Source: Pseudomonadota bacterium (GTDB lineage: Bacteria; Pseudomonadota; Alphaproteobacteria; Micropepsales; Micropepsaceae). Taken from it: a DNA stretch of 7,205 nt. Position numbers and translations under genes: made by a program. Under the pieces are notes generated by a model. It did no database searches. It had not been told where the DNA came from and saw only the letters and a program-made list of their open reading frames with translations. This document shows positions 6,180 to 7,205 of this stretch, piece after piece; the first letter of the stretch is position 1, and every line of letters begins with the position of its first letter. The DNA lies in the NCBI GenBank assembly GCA_025360685.1, contig JANYBR010000385.1, positions 1-7,205 on the forward strand. Direction: 5' to 3'.

Positions 6180-7205
6180 ATGCCGCCGCCGCGCTCGCCA
6201 AAGCAAAAGAGAAACGTGGTTCGCGCCGCGCGGCTATTGGCCTGGTACGACCTGAATCGCCGCGAACTGCCCTGGCGCGCGCGCGCGGGTCGCAAGGCCG
6301 ACGCCTATCACGTCTGGCTGAGCGAAATCATGTTGCAGCAGACGACCGTCCGGGCGGTGGGCGCCTATTATGTGAAGTTTCTCAAAGCGTGGCCAAACGT
6401 GAAGGCGCTGGCAGACGCGCCACTGGACGACGTGCTGACCGCCTGGGCCGGGCTTGGCTACTACGCGCGTGCGCGCAACCTGCATGCGACAGCAAAGCTT
6501 GTGGCACGCGAGATGGGCGGCAGGTTTCCCGATACCGCGGAGGGCCTGCGCAAATTGTCGGGGATCGGCGCTTATACGGCCGGCGCGATAGCGGCCATTG
6601 CGTTCGACAGAGCCGAAGCGGCGGTCGACGCGAACGCCGAGCGCGTTCTGGCCCGACTTTTCGCCGTCGACGAGCCGATGCCGAAAGCCAAAGTTCGTTT
6701 GCGCGAACTCGGCCAGTCGCTCGTTCGGGAGAAACGCGCCGGTGATTTTGCCCAGGCGCTGATGGATCTGGGCTCGCTGATCTGCACGCCCAAGAATCCT
6801 TCCTGCGTGCGCTGTCCGTGGTCAAATGGTTGTGAGGCGCGCAGGCGCGGCATTCAGGAAGCATTGCCCGTCAAGGCGGCAAAGATGCCGCGGCCCTTGA
6901 AACGAGGCGCGGCGTTCGTCGCGACCGATCGATCGGGCGCGGTGTTACTCGTCAAGCGGCCCGAGAAGGGGTTGCTGGGCGGCATGATGCAGCCGCCGCT
7001 TGGGCCATGGAGCGAAAACTTTCCGACATCGAAAGAGGCATCGATGCAGGCGCCGTTCCGCTCGAACTGGAGAAAACGCGGCGGCATCGTGCGCCACGGC
7101 TTCACGCATTTTGAATTGGAGATCGAGGTTTACGTTACAGAAGTGTTGAAACATCCCAACTTGTCATGGCCCGGCGTGTCCGGGCCACCCCTCCGTGGGG
7201 GGGGC
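6180..7205 (+). CDS. mutY: Adenine DNA glycosylase MutY, 3' end beyond the window
   Basis: MutY removes adenine mispaired with 8-oxoguanine, preventing G:C to T:A transversions. The reading frame is open for 342 codons to the window edge. The glycosylase domain has WLSEIMLQQTTV with catalytic E49 (E. coli E37), GLGYYARARNL (91-101), the helix-hairpin-helix KLSGIGAYTAGA (125-136) and D150 in VDANAERVLAR (E. coli D138). The [4Fe-4S] cysteines are C202, C209, C212 and C218, with the standard 6-2-5 spacing. From about 243 comes the NUDIX-like 8-oxoG recognition domain, with the FTH loop at 308-310. The last strand and helix usual in the family are not seen; after about residue 326 the frame enters a palindromic repeat. 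ATG 6180 lacks a Shine-Dalgarno. GTG 6216, preceded by AAAGAGAAAC, is a plausible alternative start that keeps all motifs. The gene diverges from the DUF721 gene. Confidence 0.95.
   Translation, partial: MPPPRSPKQKRNVVRAARLLAWYDLNRRELPWRARAGRKADAYHVWLSEIMLQQTTVRAVGAYYVKFLKAWPNVKALADAPLDDVLTAWAGLGYYARARNLHATAKLVAREMGGRFPDTAEGLRKLSGIGAYTAGAIAAIAFDRAEAAVDANAERVLARLFAVDEPMPKAKVRLRELGQSLVREKRAGDFAQALMDLGSLICTPKNPSCVRCPWSNGCEARRRGIQEALPVKAAKMPRPLKRGAAFVATDRSGAVLLVKRPEKGLLGGMMQPPLGPWSENFPTSKEASMQAPFRSNWRKRGGIVRHGFTHFELEIEVYVTEVLKHPNLSWPGVSGPPLRGGG
7161..7205 (+). repeat. REP-like palindromic element at the window's right edge, inside the mutY frame (partial)
   Basis: TGGCCCGG (7167-7174), a 5-nt loop CGTGT, and CCGGGCCA (7180-7187) form a perfect 8-bp hairpin. 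It is followed by CCCC (7188-7191), TCCGT and a run of eight G (7197-7204), which can form a second, short GC-rich hairpin. The pattern TCATGGCCCGG...CCGGGCCA resembles the abundant intergenic palindromes of alphaproteobacteria, which when translated give runs such as SWPGLTRPS; here the mutY frame reads SWPGVSGPP. Membership of that class is judged from memory. The element is cut by the window end, so its full length and the far arm of any larger structure are unknown. Confidence 0.6.

Noticed and set aside
6382..6864. Minus-strand open frame of 160 codons in the mutY region
   Set aside because: It lies opposite the MutY catalytic and Fe-S region, which is clearly coding on the plus strand. 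Its Arg/Pro/Ser-rich product is typical of a shadow frame.
6854..7154. Two minus-strand open frames opposite the MutY C-terminal domain
   Set aside because: They overlap each other in different frames, lack motifs and start signals, and lie against recognisable NUDIX-like sequence.

Overview
The window carries ordinary chromosomal housekeeping DNA from a GC-rich alphaproteobacterium. The evidence is the atpI-atpB-atpE gene order, the alphaproteobacterial style of the AtpB and AtpE proteins, an alpha-type Smc hinge, and the neighbourhood mutY | DUF721 - DsbA-like - smc, which I recall from Hyphomicrobiales and related orders. I cannot name a genus. No phage, transposase, tRNA, rRNA, CRISPR array, toxin-antitoxin or defence genes are visible.

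Layout on the minus strand, read from right to left: a DciA-like DUF721 gene (5673-6170), a membrane-anchored DsbA-like thiol oxidoreductase (4952-5620), and smc (1462-4917). These three are co-directional, with gaps of 52 and 34 nt, and are probably one operon. A 181-nt gap follows (1281-1461). It holds a strong sigma70-type promoter (TTGACA, 17 nt, TATGTT) and a short AT-rich palindrome just upstream of it. The Fo part of the ATP synthase operon comes next: atpI (933-1280), atpB (176-928) and the first 52 codons of atpE (1-157, cut by the window edge). The only plus-strand gene is mutY, which starts at 6180 and runs off the right edge without a stop. It diverges from the DUF721 gene with only 9 nt between the two ATG codons.

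The right-hand cluster is about genome maintenance: A:8-oxoG repair (MutY), probable helicase loading (DciA-like) and chromosome organisation (Smc), with an envelope thiol-redox protein between them. The left-hand cluster supplies the proton-conducting Fo sector: AtpI as assembly factor, AtpB (subunit a) and AtpE (c-ring).

I found no new biological system. The most interesting spot is the right edge. There an 8-bp perfect hairpin with a second GC-rich element lies inside the still-open mutY frame, at the place where the C-terminal domain should continue. It resembles the dispersed palindromic repeats of alphaproteobacterial genomes. The window ends inside this element, so an in-frame insertion, a truncated gene and an assembly edge cannot be told apart here. 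No gene-free stretch exceeds 300 bases.
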